Shown piece by piece: positions 36,446 through 46,304 of a stretch of 64,000 bases of DNA. Numbering within the stretch: position 1 is the first letter of the stretch; each line of letters opens with the position of its first letter. Under the pieces are notes generated by a model. It worked only from the letters and a program-made list of their open reading frames with translations, was not told the origin of the DNA and made no database searches. The stretch spans positions 1,860,001-1,924,000 of the forward strand of contig NZ_CP026029.1 of assembly GCF_023520895.1 (NCBI RefSeq), given 5' to 3'. Position numbers and translations under genes: made by a program. The stretch is from Paenibacillus sp. PK3_47 (lineage in GTDB: Bacteria; Bacillota; Bacilli; Paenibacillales; Paenibacillaceae).

Positions 36446-37726
36446 ATGAACCTGCCAGCTTCCATTACCCAGTATCTGAATGAGGCCGATGAACGCCTCG
36501 CCCATCATCCGAAACTGCAAAAGCTGTTCCGCAACTGTTTTCCGAATACGCTGGAGACTACAACCAAGCTGCTTGATGACGGAACCACCTTTGTATTCAC
36601 TGGAGATATTCCGGCCATGTGGCTGCGCGATTCCACGGAACAGGTACGCCACTATATTCCTTTTGCCAAAAATGACCCCGAGCTTCAGCGGATCCTCCGC
36701 GGCCTGATCGCCCGGCAGATGTTCTATGTCAACATCGATCCGTACACCAATGCCTTCAACGAAACGGCAAGCGATAAGCATTACCGGGATACCGATGACT
36801 GCAACCTGAATCCGTGGATGTGGGAGCGCAAATACGAACTGGATTCCCTCTGCTTTGTTGTACAGCTGGCTTATATGTACTGGAAGGAAGCGGAGCAGAG
36901 CGATATTTTTGATACCGCCTGCTATCAGGCGCTGACCTCTATTGTAAATGTGATTGAAACCGAGCAGCATCACGGGGAAAAATCTCCGTACCATTTCATC
37001 CGCCAGACGCTTCAGGATACGGAGACGCTGTACAACAACGGGCGCGGCATGCCCGTCAACTACACCGGCATGAGCTGGTCCGGCTTCCGTCCGAGCGATG
37101 ACAGCTGCGAATTCGGCTATAATATCCCGTCAAATATGTTCGCTGTAGTGATTCTGGGCTATATCCGCGAAATCGCAACCGAGGTGTACAAGGACGAAAG
37201 ACTGGCGGCCCGGGCTGCGAAGCTGCGCAAGGAAATCGACTTCGGTATCCGTACCTACGGCATTGTAAACCATCCGAAATACGGCAGAATTTATGCCTAC
37301 GAAACGGACGGCTTCGGCAATTATTCCCTGATGGATGATGCCGGTACACCGGGACTGATGTCCATCCCTTATATTGGTTATGTGGGCGTGGAGGATGAAA
37401 TTTATCAGAACACCCGCCGGTTTGCACTCAGCTTCGACAACCCGTTCTATTTCGAAGGCAAGCACGCCAAAGGGATCGGCAGTCCGCATACGCCGGGCGG
37501 TTATGTATGGCATATGGCACTGTCGATGCAGGCGCTGACGGCAGACAACGATGAAGAGATTAAAGAACTGATTGATATGCTCATCCGGACAGATGCGGAT
37601 ACCGGGTATATGCATGAAGGGTTCCACCCTGACAATCCTGCCGATTTCTCGCGCGAGTGGTTCGCCTGGTCCAACAGCCTGTTCGCCACACTGATCGGCA
37701 AAGCGATGGATAGAGGACTGGTCTAA
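36446..37726 (+). CDS. GH125 exo-alpha-1,6-mannosidase
   Basis: A 426-residue (alpha/alpha)6-barrel enzyme of glycoside hydrolase family 125. Characteristic stretches are FVFTGDIPAMWLRDSTEQVRHY near the start, WMWERKYELDSLCFVVQLAY, GMSWSGFRPSDDSCEFGYNIPSNMFA, RYSLMD-like NYSLMDDAGTPGLMSIPYI and GYMHEGFHPDNPADFSREWFAWSNSLF. Known members remove alpha-1,6-linked mannose from N-glycans and yeast mannan. AGGAGGAG lies 8 bases before the ATG. With two GH38 enzymes and GH130 it gives the locus the set needed to trim high-mannose glycans. Confidence 0.95.
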   Translation: MNLPASITQYLNEADERLAHHPKLQKLFRNCFPNTLETTTKLLDDGTTFVFTGDIPAMWLRDSTEQVRHYIPFAKNDPELQRILRGLIARQMFYVNIDPYTNAFNETASDKHYRDTDDCNLNPWMWERKYELDSLCFVVQLAYMYWKEAEQSDIFDTACYQALTSIVNVIETEQHHGEKSPYHFIRQTLQDTETLYNNGRGMPVNYTGMSWSGFRPSDDSCEFGYNIPSNMFAVVILGYIREIATEVYKDERLAARAAKLRKEIDFGIRTYGIVNHPKYGRIYAYETDGFGNYSLMDDAGTPGLMSIPYIGYVGVEDEIYQNTRRFALSFDNPFYFEGKHAKGIGSPHTPGGYVWHMALSMQALTADNDEEIKELIDMLIRTDADTGYMHEGFHPDNPADFSREWFAWSNSLFATLIGKAMDRGLV

Positions 37727-37785
37727 CCGGAGCTTTCTCCGCGGCCCCTGGCCATGACCTGCATTGTATAAACAGATCCTTCAAT

Positions 37786-37832
37786 TAAAAAACCGGCTGC
37801 GCCGTCCTTTAAAGGAAGGCGCAGCCGGTTTT
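37786..37832. terminator. Bidirectional terminator between GH125 and deoC
   Basis: CCGGCTGCGCC (37793-37803) pairs with GGCGCAGCCGG (37818-37828), flanked by AAAAAA on the left and TTTT on the right, so it can stop transcription from both convergent genes. Confidence 0.85.
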
Positions 37833-37853
37833 GGCTTGCTGGACTACATCATA

Positions 37854-38531
37854 TTAATAGCTGCTCTGGCTCTGTTCACCTTTGGCAATGGCTACGCCGC
37901 CGCTGGTTCCGATCCGGGTTGCCCCCGCTCCGACCATCACAAGCGCGTCTTCAGCACTGCGTACACCGCCGGATGCCTTAACGCCAATCTCCGGCCCTAC
38001 GGCTGCGCGCATCAGCGCGATATCTTCCTTGGTCGCCCCTCCGGTAGAGAATCCGGTGGATGTCTTCACAAAATCCGCTCCGGCTTCCACGGACAGCTTG
38101 CAGGCGCGGGTCTTCTCTTCGTCCGTAAGCAGGCAGGTTTCGATGATGACCTTGGTCAGCGCCTTGCCGCGGGCTGCCTCAACAACAGCGGCGATATCAC
38201 GTTTAACCAGCTCGTTGTCTCCGTCCTTGAGAGCGCCGATATTGATGACCATATCTACCTCCCCTGCACCGTTTGCAATCGCGTTCGCAGTTTCAAAAGC
38301 CTTCGTTTCCGGTGTGGAAGCTCCCAGCGGGAATCCGATAACCGTACATACCTTTACTTCCGGAGTATCCTTCAGCACTTCATGGGCCACAGCAACCCAG
38401 GCCGGATTGACACAGACAGAAGCGAACTTGTAAGTCTTGGCTTCTTCTGCCAGCTTGATGATATCTTCTTTACGCGCATCGGCTTTGAGCAGCGTATGAT
38501 CTATGATCCCGGATAGTGTAATTTCACTCAT
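37854..38531 (-). CDS. deoC: Deoxyribose-phosphate aldolase
   Basis: A 225-residue class I aldolase that splits 2-deoxyribose-5-phosphate into glyceraldehyde-3-phosphate and acetaldehyde. It begins [19 protein letters not shown]. The catalytic loop [16 protein letters not shown] holds the Schiff-base Lys, with the second Lys in [27 protein letters not shown] and [14 protein letters not shown] are also typical. ATG 38531 is chosen because GGAGG lies 8-9 bases upstream; the open frame runs 16 codons further without support. It is a single gene here, away from other nucleoside genes. Confidence 0.95.
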   Translation of the reverse strand: MSEITLSGIIDHTLLKADARKEDIIKLAEEAKTYKFASVCVNPAWVAVAHEVLKDTPEVKVCTVIGFPLGASTPETKAFETANAIANGAGEVDMVINIGALKDGDNELVKRDIAAVVEAARGKALTKVIIETCLLTDEEKTRACKLSVEAGADFVKTSTGFSTGGATKEDIALMRAAVGPEIGVKASGGVRSAEDALVMVGAGATRIGTSGGVAIAKGEQSQSSY

Positions 38532-38810
38532 TGTTAATTCCTCCATGGCTTGTAGATGTTCTTCGTTCCTTGTAATCATACCAATAGTAAGCCGCTTTGG
38601 AAAGGCAGCCGGAAAGCTGTGCGTCTGTTCAACATAGATAAGGCATCCTTTATTTGTGAAGGATATATATCCCTTTTTATAAATATAAGTAATAAATAGT
38701 TTAATTGTCCTAAAAAATCCTGTTCAAAACATCGATAATAGTTATAAAGTGATAATGTATTATTTTACCTTATTTATCACACTTTTAATTTGAAGGAGAT
38801 GTATGGGCAG

Positions 38811-39152
38811 ATGGGCAGCTTTAAATTTGCAACTAACACCGCAGGACGCACATTGGATGTACAAGTGGAAGGAACCATGTCAGAAGCGGATGCGGGGCGT
38901 TTTATCGAGGAATACAACCAGACTGTCAGCAGGTTCGATCCAACCGAATACGACATTATTCTGGACTGCACCGGACTGAACGTGTCATCCCCGGACATGC
39001 TGCCTATGCTGGAGCAGTGCTATATCCTGTACAAGCAATCCGGATTCAAAAAAGTCATCTTCACTATCGCCAAAAGTCCTGTGCTGAAAATGCAGCTCAG
39101 CCGGATCGCCCGCTCCACCAAACTGGAAAACTACGAAATCCGTGAAGTGTAG
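38811..39152 (+). CDS. Small alpha/beta protein, possibly STAS-like, paired with ketosynthase
   Basis: About 113 residues, starting MGSFKFATNTAGRTLDVQVE. The pattern of beta strand, helix, strand (EYDIILDCTGLNVSSPDMLPML), helix (EQCYILYKQSG) and strand (FKKVIFTIAKSPVLKMQLSR) resembles a STAS/anti-sigma-antagonist-like fold, but the phosphorylatable Ser is not obvious. It has no signal peptide. AAGGAG lies 12 bases before ATG 38811; ATG 38799 is closer but overlaps the site. It ends 8 bases before the ketosynthase-like gene, so the two form an operon. No family name was recognised. Confidence 0.7.
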   Translation: MGSFKFATNTAGRTLDVQVEGTMSEADAGRFIEEYNQTVSRFDPTEYDIILDCTGLNVSSPDMLPMLEQCYILYKQSGFKKVIFTIAKSPVLKMQLSRIARSTKLENYEIREV

Positions 39153-39160
39153 GTGAACCT

Positions 39161-40165
39161 ATGATACATACCGGAGATAGCATTGTCATCCGCAGCGCCG
39201 CTTATTACCACCCCTCACATATTGTCGGCAATGATTATTACCTGGAGCATTTTGCTGCGCTCGGGAAGGACATCAAGCGGTTCCTGGAGGTTATGGGCCG
39301 CCGCAGCAGATATATTGTAAGTGATGACAGCGAGAATTCGCTGACTATGGGACTTAAGGCTGCCCAAAAGGTGCTTAAGGATGCGGGGCTGCAGAGTGAA
39401 GATCTCGACATGATCGTCTTCGCCTCACAGACACCGGAGTATACTTATCCAACCAATGCCCTGCTGCTGCACAATAAGCTGCAATGCAAGCACCGTACCA
39501 TTACACTGGATACCAATGCCAACTGCGCCGGTATGGTCGCTGCCGTTGAACAGGCGAGCCGTTACATGCAGTCGAACCCGGGCATCCGTTATGCGCTGGT
39601 CACGGGCAGTGATTACAGCTCCATTAACTGCAACACGGATGATGAGATTACCTATCCCAACTTTGGAGATGCAGCCGCAGCCGTGATCCTGGAGCGGAGC
39701 AGCGAACCCGGAGGCTTCAGGGATTCCCTGTACTACACCGATTCCGAAGGCTGTGAGAACATTATGTTTCCCGCTTGCGGACTCTCGGGCATTTATCGTG
39801 AAGAAACCACTGCCGAACAGATCCGGATCCGCTGGACACCGTTTGATGGTACAGTATGCGTGGGTGCAGCCATAGCGGATATCCAGGAGCTGATGCGCCG
39901 CAACGGCCTGACCGCCGAGGATATCTCCGCCTTCTGTCTCTCCCAGTTCTCGCTCAAAAATATCGAGCTGATTCAGGATGGTCTGGGTCTGGGCCCCGAG
40001 AAGTTCATCTACGTCGGTGACGAGTTCGGCTATACCGCTACGAGCAGCCCGTTTATCGCTTTTCAGCGCGGCGTCGAGGACGGCCGGATCAAACGCGGCG
40101 ACTATGTCTTCTTCTGGTCTGTAGGCGCCGGCTGGCAAATTCCGACGATGCTTTTTAAGTATTAA
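39161..40165 (+). CDS. Ketosynthase III-like protein without the usual His/Asn
   Basis: A 334-residue thiolase-fold protein of the FabH (KAS III) type. The active-site Cys is at 122 in LDTNANCAGMVAAVEQ, and SDYSSINCNTDDE, NFGDAAAAVILER and ASQTPEYTYPTNA follow the FabH layout. The second catalytic residue is normally His in a HQA-N motif; here it is SQFS (261-264, in AFCLSQFSLKNIE). The Asn of GNTS is replaced by Tyr291 (GYTATSSP). Such enzymes often transfer acyl groups without decarboxylation. AGGTGA precedes the ATG. It is paired with the small protein just upstream; a secondary-metabolite or quorum-signal role is possible but unproven. Confidence 0.82.
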   Translation: MIHTGDSIVIRSAAYYHPSHIVGNDYYLEHFAALGKDIKRFLEVMGRRSRYIVSDDSENSLTMGLKAAQKVLKDAGLQSEDLDMIVFASQTPEYTYPTNALLLHNKLQCKHRTITLDTNANCAGMVAAVEQASRYMQSNPGIRYALVTGSDYSSINCNTDDEITYPNFGDAAAAVILERSSEPGGFRDSLYYTDSEGCENIMFPACGLSGIYREETTAEQIRIRWTPFDGTVCVGAAIADIQELMRRNGLTAEDISAFCLSQFSLKNIELIQDGLGLGPEKFIYVGDEFGYTATSSPFIAFQRGVEDGRIKRGDYVFFWSVGAGWQIPTMLFKY

Positions 40166-40171
40166 ATACAG

Positions 40172-40215
40172 GGTGTCCTTAACGCGGCTATGATACGGCG
40201 CTCAGGACACCTTTT
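40172..40215 (+). terminator. Terminator of the ketosynthase-like pair
   Basis: GGTGTCCT (40172-40179) pairs with AGGACACC (40204-40211), followed by TTTTCTTTG, 6 bases after the stop codon. Confidence 0.8.
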
Positions 40216-40285
40216 CTTTGTGCACTGAGAGTTCTATTGAATGTTGTACACCAGACTCCTGCGCTTTAAGCGGAAAAAGAGTCTT

Positions 40286-40505
40286 AGGAGCGTGTGTAGA
40301 TCAAGCTAAGTGGAAATTCTCCATATAATTTCAAGGAAAATACCGGTAGTGCAATATTAGCGGGAAAAACTCCACTTAAAAGTACTGGATGAGTCTCCAA
40401 AGGCCTTTTTCCGCCCGAATAGCTGGAGAATTTCCAACTAAAGCTCCTAAATGAGGAAAAAGGACAGAATTAGCTGGAAGATTTCCAACTAAGCTCTGCA
40501 GCAAT
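40286..40505 (+). repeat. Dispersed intergenic palindromic repeat, copy C
   Basis: Same orientation as copy A (11003-11225), with four boxes: TAAGTGGAAATTCTCCATAT, GGGAAAAACTCCACTTAAA, TAGCTGGAGAATTTCCAACT and TAGCTGGAAGATTTCCAACT. The spacing between boxes equals that in copy A within a few bases. Confidence 0.8.
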
Positions 40506-40535
40506 CAAACTGACGAAGATTCCCCCCTATATATT

Positions 40536-40570
40536 CAAAAAAAAACAGCTCTCTCCGCAGAGAAAGCTGT
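40536..40570 (-). terminator. Terminator of the SulP transporter gene
   Basis: ACAGCTCTCT (40545-40554) pairs with AGAGAAAGCTGT (40559-40570). On the minus strand the stem is followed by nine T. It lies 17 bases after the stop. Confidence 0.85.
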
Positions 40571-40587
40571 ATATTATAAAGCTGAAT

Positions 40588-42042
40588 TTAAGAATGTCCG
40601 CCGGAAAATGCAAGCCCGATCCGGTTCACAAGCTGCTTGCTTTCCTCGTTCAGTCCGGTAATCGTCACGGTCTTGCCGTGCTCGGCATACTTGCTGATTG
40701 TTTTGGCAATCGCCCCTACTGCGGACTGATCCCACACGTGGGAATGGCTGAAATCTATAACGATCTGCTGCCGGTCATTCTCATAATCAAACTCCTGGAC
40801 AAAATGGCTTGTCGTACCGAAGAACAGCTGGCCTGACACGGTATACGTTGTCGTATCGGTTCCGGTCTTAACCGTTAAGCGGATAGAGGCCATTTTCCAG
40901 GCGAAGGACAAGGCGCTAAGCAGCACGCCGAACAGAACGCCGATCGACAAATTATCCGTAGCTACCACCGTAACCACTGTTACGATCATCACCAGCGCAT
41001 CGCTTTTCGGAACCCGGGCCAGCGACTTCAGCGAACTCCATTCAAAGGTGCTGATGCAGACCATAATCATCACTCCAACCAGCGCCGCCATCGGAATTTG
41101 CTTGACCACATCGCCAAGCACCAGAATCAGGAACAGCAGAAAAACACCTGATACAAAGGTCGACAGACGCGTCCGTCCGCCCGATTTCATGTTGACCATC
41201 GACTGGCCGATCATGGCACAGCCGGCCATGCCGCCGAAAAACCCGGTAACGATATTGGCCAGGCCCTGGCCTTTGGCTTCCCGGTTCTTGTCGCTGCCGG
41301 TATCGGTAATATCATCAATCAAAGTCGCTGTCATCAAGGATTCAAGCAGTCCTACCACAGCAAGTGACAGGGAGTACGGCAGGATAACGAGCAGCATATC
41401 CAGTGAAATTGGCACCTGCGGCAGATGGAACACCGGCAGGGCGGAGGTAATCTCCCCCATATCGCCGACGGTTCTTACATCCAGCTTCAGCACGATGCTG
41501 AGCACGGACACAATGATGATCGCGACAAGTGCAGACGGCACTGCCTTCGTAAAGCGCGGAACTGTGTAGATAATAACCAGTGTTAATGCTACTAAGGCAT
41601 ACATCACCCAGCCCTGTCCCACGAAATGCGTCAGCTGCGCCATAAAAATCAGTATTGCCAGCGCGTTGACAAAGCCGGTCATGACCGGCTGCGGCAGAAA
41701 GGTAATGAACCTGCCCAGCTTCAGCATGCCCATTATAATCTGGAAAATCCCGGCGAGAACGGTTGCCGCGAACAGGTACTCAATACCGTGATTCAGCACA
41801 AGACTGCCCACAAGCAAAGCCATGGCACCTGTAGCGGCAGAGATCATCCCCGGCCGGCCGCCGGCAAACGCGGTCACAACCGCGATGCAGACAGAGGCAT
41901 ACAACCCTACCATCGGACTGACTCCCGCGAGAATGGAAAAGGCGATGGCTTCAGGAATCAGGGCCACAGCCACGGTCATTCCTGAGAGCACATCGCTCCG
42001 GGTGTTGGAAAACCACCCGTTATTTAATTTATACTGCTTCAA
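40588..42042 (-). CDS. SulP-family anion transporter with STAS domain
   Basis: A 484-residue membrane protein of the SulP/SLC26 family. It starts with the conserved [32 protein letters not shown], and about ten further hydrophobic segments follow, including the sulfate-transporter region [23 protein letters not shown]. The C-terminus (about 390-480) is a STAS domain with [25 protein letters not shown]. Members carry sulfate, bicarbonate or other anions; this short form resembles bacterial bicarbonate or sulfate uptake proteins. The start is TTG 42042, 10 bases after AGGAGG. A partial cre-like sequence (TGTAAGCGCTTGTT, 42169-42182) lies upstream. Confidence 0.9.
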   Translation of the reverse strand: MKQYKLNNGWFSNTRSDVLSGMTVAVALIPEAIAFSILAGVSPMVGLYASVCIAVVTAFAGGRPGMISAATGAMALLVGSLVLNHGIEYLFAATVLAGIFQIIMGMLKLGRFITFLPQPVMTGFVNALAILIFMAQLTHFVGQGWVMYALVALTLVIIYTVPRFTKAVPSALVAIIIVSVLSIVLKLDVRTVGDMGEITSALPVFHLPQVPISLDMLLVILPYSLSLAVVGLLESLMTATLIDDITDTGSDKNREAKGQGLANIVTGFFGGMAGCAMIGQSMVNMKSGGRTRLSTFVSGVFLLFLILVLGDVVKQIPMAALVGVMIMVCISTFEWSSLKSLARVPKSDALVMIVTVVTVVATDNLSIGVLFGVLLSALSFAWKMASIRLTVKTGTDTTTYTVSGQLFFGTTSHFVQEFDYENDRQQIVIDFSHSHVWDQSAVGAIAKTISKYAEHGKTVTITGLNEESKQLVNRIGLAFSGGHS

Positions 42043-42236
42043 AATTAAGCTTCCTCCTGTGTCTGATAAAGTGGTTGGGCTCCTTCACTTAGCCCTGGTC
42101 CGGTGCAACGCCAATGTGAATTATTGTACCCGACCTCCCCTATGCGGCACAAAAGGCAAGCTCCATCTTGTAAGCGCTTGTTTCGCCATTTATCTCGCTA
42201 ATTCTTTTATTATTGCGCAAATACTATAAATTTAAC

Positions 42237-43313
42237 TTAACGGTACAGGCCTGAGGCTTTAACTTCATTGAAGAAATGGTTGAACTCTTCAATGTTCAGC
42301 TGCTGCGCAGCATCGGATAACGCTGTTGCCGGATCAGGATGCACTTCAACCATAATGCCGTCCGCCCCGGCGGCGAGCGCGGCTTTGGCGCATGGAATCA
42401 GAATGTCCTTGCGGCCGGTGGAGTGGGTCACATCGACCAGCACCGGCAAATGGCTCTCCTGCTTCAGAATCGGTACCGCGGAAATATCCAGCGTATTGCG
42501 CGTCCATTTCTCATAAGTGCGGATCCCCCGTTCAATCAGCATGACCTGCGTATTGCCGCGCGACATAATGTATTCGGCTGCATGAAGGAATTCCTCCATT
42601 GTGGCCGCGAGCCCGCGCTTCAGCAGCACCGGTTTATCCAGTTCTCCGGCTGCCTTCAGCAGCTCGAAGTTCTGCATATTACGTGCACCGATCTGAATGA
42701 TGTCCACATAATCCAGCGCAGGCTCCAGATGTGCCGGGTCCACAATCTCGCTGATGGTCAGGAGCCCATATTCGTCAGCTGCTTCGCGGAGGATGCGCAG
42801 GCCGTCCATGCCCAGTCCCTGGAAATCATATGGAGAGGTCCGCGGTTTGAACGCCCCGCCGCGCATCACCTTAATACCGGCCTTCTGCAGCGCAGCCGCA
42901 ACTGTGCGGGTCTGCAGCTCGCTCTCCACAGAGCAAGGGCCTGCAACCATCACCGAAGACTGTCCGCCGATCGCAATGTCACCCGGCAGAACAATAACGG
43001 TATCTTCCTTTTGGCTTTTGCGGCTGACCAGCAGGCTTTTCTTATGTTCGGCAGACTGAAGATCAAGCGAAGCGGCGAAAATTTGCTTGAAGAGGCTGCG
43101 GATCGTCCCGCTTGTGAAAGGCCCTTTATTATTCGCCACCAGCTTCTCCAGCATCGCCTTTTCACGTTCCGGATCAAATTTAGGTACGCCCTGCTTTTCT
43201 TTTACCACTCCGATGGCCTGAACGACCTTGGCACGCTCCGAGATCAGTTCCAGCAGCCCTCCGTTGATTTCATCCAGACGGGCTCTCAGCTCATCCAATT
43301 CCACATTACTCAT
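42237..43313 (-). CDS. aroA(G): Bifunctional chorismate mutase / DAHP synthase
   Basis: A 358-residue fusion. Residues 1-90 are an AroQ chorismate mutase ([38 protein letters not shown]). Residues 105-350 are a DAHP synthase of the beta type ([116 protein letters not shown]). It makes the first committed compound of aromatic amino acid synthesis, and the mutase domain also senses chorismate or prephenate. AGGGAG lies about 9 bases before the ATG. A T-box leader precedes it, so it is induced when an aromatic tRNA is uncharged. Confidence 0.95.
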   Translation of the reverse strand: MSNVELDELRARLDEINGGLLELISERAKVVQAIGVVKEKQGVPKFDPEREKAMLEKLVANNKGPFTSGTIRSLFKQIFAASLDLQSAEHKKSLLVSRKSQKEDTVIVLPGDIAIGGQSSVMVAGPCSVESELQTRTVAAALQKAGIKVMRGGAFKPRTSPYDFQGLGMDGLRILREAADEYGLLTISEIVDPAHLEPALDYVDIIQIGARNMQNFELLKAAGELDKPVLLKRGLAATMEEFLHAAEYIMSRGNTQVMLIERGIRTYEKWTRNTLDISAVPILKQESHLPVLVDVTHSTGRKDILIPCAKAALAAGADGIMVEVHPDPATALSDAAQQLNIEEFNHFFNEVKASGLYR

Positions 43314-43356
43314 TACCTTCCACTCCCTCTTCTAAATTATTCATTTCTGTGAACGC

Positions 43357-43660
43357 AAAAAAGCCCCCCGCCGCAAGGGACGAGGAGCCGTGGTACCACC
43401 CTTATTTAGAGATTAATCCGAACAATGGCTGCTGAACACAAAGATTCATCCACACAGCCTGGAACCAACTCTCTTATACCCGGTAACGCGGGGCGCGGGC
43501 CTTCCTACACATATCTGCTGCAGCAAATACTTTCAGGGACCGACTCGGAAGTGAACTTCAGCGCCAAACGTCTCATGAGGGTGCTCTCAGTCTCCGGCAC
43601 GCCTTCCCTGTTAAGATCCGCTAATGGTGCTTACTCTCTTCGTCATTGTCATTCATCTTT
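43357..43660 (-). ncRNA. T-box leader of the DAHP synthase gene
   Basis: On the minus strand the 5' end has GACGAAGAGAGTAAGC (43644-43629), typical of T-box stem I. The 3' end has the T-box core AAGGGTGGTACCACGG (43403-43388), then a terminator stem and six T (43362-43357). A likely specifier codon is TTC in GAAGTTCACTTCC (about 43550), read as phenylalanine, about 95 bases into the leader and followed by A as is usual. The specifier call is less sure than the T-box itself. Confidence 0.93.
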
Positions 43661-43691
43661 GGGCTGGCGCGTCTTGTGCACCAGTGATGCT

Positions 43692-43720
43692 ATCTTAATC
43701 AATATGAGTTACCGGCGCAA
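43692..43720 (-). promoter_or_regulatory. Promoter of the T-box transcript
   Basis: On the minus strand TTGCGC (43720-43715), 17 bases, TAAGAT (43697-43692), about 35 bases before the first T-box element. A sigma-A pattern match. Confidence 0.5.
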
Positions 43721-43762
43721 GATATTCATGTACCGCTGGGCAGCTTTAACGCAGTACAATGT

Positions 43763-46027
43763 TCAGAAAAATTTCCCGATAATTGATGTAACGGCCTCAC
43801 TCCTCAGCGGCTTGCTGATATATTCATCCATCCCGGCCTCAAGACATAATTCACGGTCACCCTTCAGCGCATTCGCTGTCACCGCAATGATTACCGGCAC
43901 TTTCCCGGCAGGCAGGGTCTGCTTAATGATTCTGGTCGCTTCCAGCCCGCTCATTCCCGGCATCTGGATATCCATGAAGATCAGATCATAAGCTTTGCTG
44001 CCGACCATCTGTACCACCTGCAGCCCATCAACGGCAACGTCGACGTCAAAGCCCCGCTTCTCCAGAATTTTGCGCAGTACGATCTGGTTAATCTCATTAT
44101 CCTCGGCTACAAGTATGGACAAGGGGCGCCTGACACTGTCTGTACCAGGTAATGCAGGGGTTATGCCGCTGCCGTAGCTGTTCTCCTGTTCAAGTAGCAC
44201 AACGGTAAAAATAAAGGTTGCACCTGTTTGCGTATTCGTATCCAGTGCAATATGTCCGCCCATCAGCTCGACGAGCTGCTTCGTAATCGCCAGCCCAAGC
44301 CCCGTACCTTCATGACGCCTGTCCATAAAATGATCCAGCTGGTAAAACGGCTCGAACAGCCGGCTGCGCGCACCTTCCGGAATTCCGATTCCCGTGTCGG
44401 CCACCGTAAATTGCAGCGTGACCCGGCCCTCGGCTCTGGCTGCGGTCTGCACGCTTATGGTTACCCCGCCGGTATAAGTGAATTTGACTGCATTGCCGAC
44501 CAGATTAAGCAGCACCTGCTTCAGCCGCTCCCCGTCACCAATTAACTGCCGGGGGACATCAGGGCTCACTTTAACCGACACTTCTAAATTTTTCGCCTCA
44601 GCTTTCAGCAGCAGCAGCTCCAGCGCTGAGTCAATGCAGTGGCTAAGGACAAAGGGGGCATTATGCAATGCCGTTTTGCCCGCTTCGTTCTTGGAAAAGT
44701 CCAGGATATCGTTAATGATATTCAGCAGGGTATCCCCGCTCTGCCGGATGATATCCAGATACTCCCGCTGAATGGTGCCCGGCTCGGTCATATCCAGCAG
44801 CAGGTCCGTCATTCCTATGACCCCGTTCATCGGCGTACGGATTTCATGGCTCATCATGGCCATAAATTCGCTTTTGGCCCGGTTCGTATTCTCAGCAGTC
44901 TCTTTGGCAATAAGCAGCTTTTTCTGTTCGGTTATGTCCTTGACGATAATGTAAAAGCCGACCGTTGCTTTGTTGATAATGATTGGGGCAATGGTCGTCA
45001 GCACCTCGACAGAATGTCCGTCCTTATGCCAGATCAGGTCAATGCTGCGTTCGCTGTGGTTGCTGTGGCTGCTGTTAATGCAATAATGGATAACTTTATC
45101 CACGTGATGTTCACCGATAATCCGCCCGATATTCATGCCGATCAGTTCAGGAATGGTGAAGCCGGTTAACTGGCAGGCCTGCTCATTTCCGTTAATAATG
45201 TTCCCTTCAAGATCCAGAGAGATAATGGCATCGTGATTATATTTTTTCAGGGACGTATACCGTTCAATGGACTCCTGCAGCTTCTGCTCCACAATCTTGC
45301 GTTCCGTGATATCACGCCCTACAGCAAGAATCCCCTGGTTATCCCCGTCTTCTATAAAACGCAAAGTAAATTCTATCCATGCATAATGCCCTTCGGCATG
45401 CAGAACCCGCATTTGTATCCCCCGGGCTTCAACTACATTTTGCCTGTTCAGAACAGAAAGGTCGTCATGATGAATGAGTCCGCGGATATCACGGCCAATC
45501 AGCATATCCGGTTCATATCCGAGGACTTCCTGAATGGAGGCTGAACAATATTTGCAGATGTTATCCGGCGATGCAAAATACACGATGTCCCTGATATTCC
45601 CGGCAATCAGCCGGTACAGGTCCTCCAGCGGCATACCGGAGATTTCCCGGGACGCACTGTCCTTGATTTCTGTTACACGAACCGCGTAGTACGCTCCCTC
45701 AGCAGGGTTCTCACCGGCCGTAAAATGAACCCTCACAGGAACCGGTGCGCCGTAAGCATGAACCAATGTTAAACCGCATTCAAAAAAAGAAACCTCTCCA
45801 GAGCTGAGAGCCTCCATCATTTCCCTATGTATCTTCACAGAATCGGCGTGCAGCAGCTCACTGAACTCACGACCACGAAGCTGTTCCTCTGTAAATCCGA
45901 GCAAAATTGTTATTGCGGGACTTACACTCGTCCATTTCCCGTCCACGGAAAGGAAAGCTGATCCGACCATCCCTGTTTTGGCCATATCTCCAAATTGGGA
46001 ACCGTCCCCTGCCTGCTGTCTTAACAT
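43763..46027 (-). CDS. Hybrid PAS sensor histidine kinase with receiver domain
   Basis: A 754-residue protein without transmembrane segments, so cytoplasmic. Three PAS domains are seen (about 15-120, 130-245 and 255-370, the latter two ending in VGRDITERK and VKDITEQKK). The dimerisation domain has His394 in MAMMSHEIRTPMNGVIGM. The ATPase domain has NLVGNAVKFT, ADTGIGIP and HEGTGLGLAITKQ. A C-terminal receiver has the phospho-acceptor Asp686 in LIFMDIQMPGMSG. The signal is unknown; PAS domains may bind haem, flavin or small ligands. A single-domain response regulator gene lies just upstream on the same strand and may be its output partner. The start has only a weak GGTGG site. Confidence 0.92.
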   Translation of the reverse strand: MLRQQAGDGSQFGDMAKTGMVGSAFLSVDGKWTSVSPAITILLGFTEEQLRGREFSELLHADSVKIHREMMEALSSGEVSFFECGLTLVHAYGAPVPVRVHFTAGENPAEGAYYAVRVTEIKDSASREISGMPLEDLYRLIAGNIRDIVYFASPDNICKYCSASIQEVLGYEPDMLIGRDIRGLIHHDDLSVLNRQNVVEARGIQMRVLHAEGHYAWIEFTLRFIEDGDNQGILAVGRDITERKIVEQKLQESIERYTSLKKYNHDAIISLDLEGNIINGNEQACQLTGFTIPELIGMNIGRIIGEHHVDKVIHYCINSSHSNHSERSIDLIWHKDGHSVEVLTTIAPIIINKATVGFYIIVKDITEQKKLLIAKETAENTNRAKSEFMAMMSHEIRTPMNGVIGMTDLLLDMTEPGTIQREYLDIIRQSGDTLLNIINDILDFSKNEAGKTALHNAPFVLSHCIDSALELLLLKAEAKNLEVSVKVSPDVPRQLIGDGERLKQVLLNLVGNAVKFTYTGGVTISVQTAARAEGRVTLQFTVADTGIGIPEGARSRLFEPFYQLDHFMDRRHEGTGLGLAITKQLVELMGGHIALDTNTQTGATFIFTVVLLEQENSYGSGITPALPGTDSVRRPLSILVAEDNEINQIVLRKILEKRGFDVDVAVDGLQVVQMVGSKAYDLIFMDIQMPGMSGLEATRIIKQTLPAGKVPVIIAVTANALKGDRELCLEAGMDEYISKPLRSEAVTSIIGKFF

Positions 46028-46209
46028 CTGACCACCGCCTGTGTATGGAGTATTAAACGGTATTCCCTTATCTTAAAATCTTTAATATTAATATCTTGCA
46101 TATCCGGGTGAAAGTCAATTGATAATCTTACCAAACATGACACCTTTGAATGAATAAAATAACCCATTAAATTGCAAAATTATCCTACGGGCTGTGTTAT
46201 ATCTTCTCA

Positions 46210-46238
46210 TAAAAAAGAAGCCCTGTACAAGCGGCTCC
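46210..46238 (-). terminator. Terminator of the single-domain response regulator
   Basis: On the minus strand GGAGCC and GGCTTC form a six-pair stem (one G-U) with a ten-base loop, followed by six T. About 70 bases downstream of the gene at 46305. Confidence 0.5.
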
Positions 46239-46304
46239 AAAAATAATATTAACTGCTGTTGCCTAAACCGGCCTTCAGGAAGAGCTCTCCCCGGCTCCCC
46301 GCCT

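Noticed and set aside
42169-42182. cre site upstream of the SulP gene (TGTAAGCGCTTGTT)
   Set aside because: The last two conserved bases are wrong and it lies about 130 bases upstream; too weak to list as a feature.
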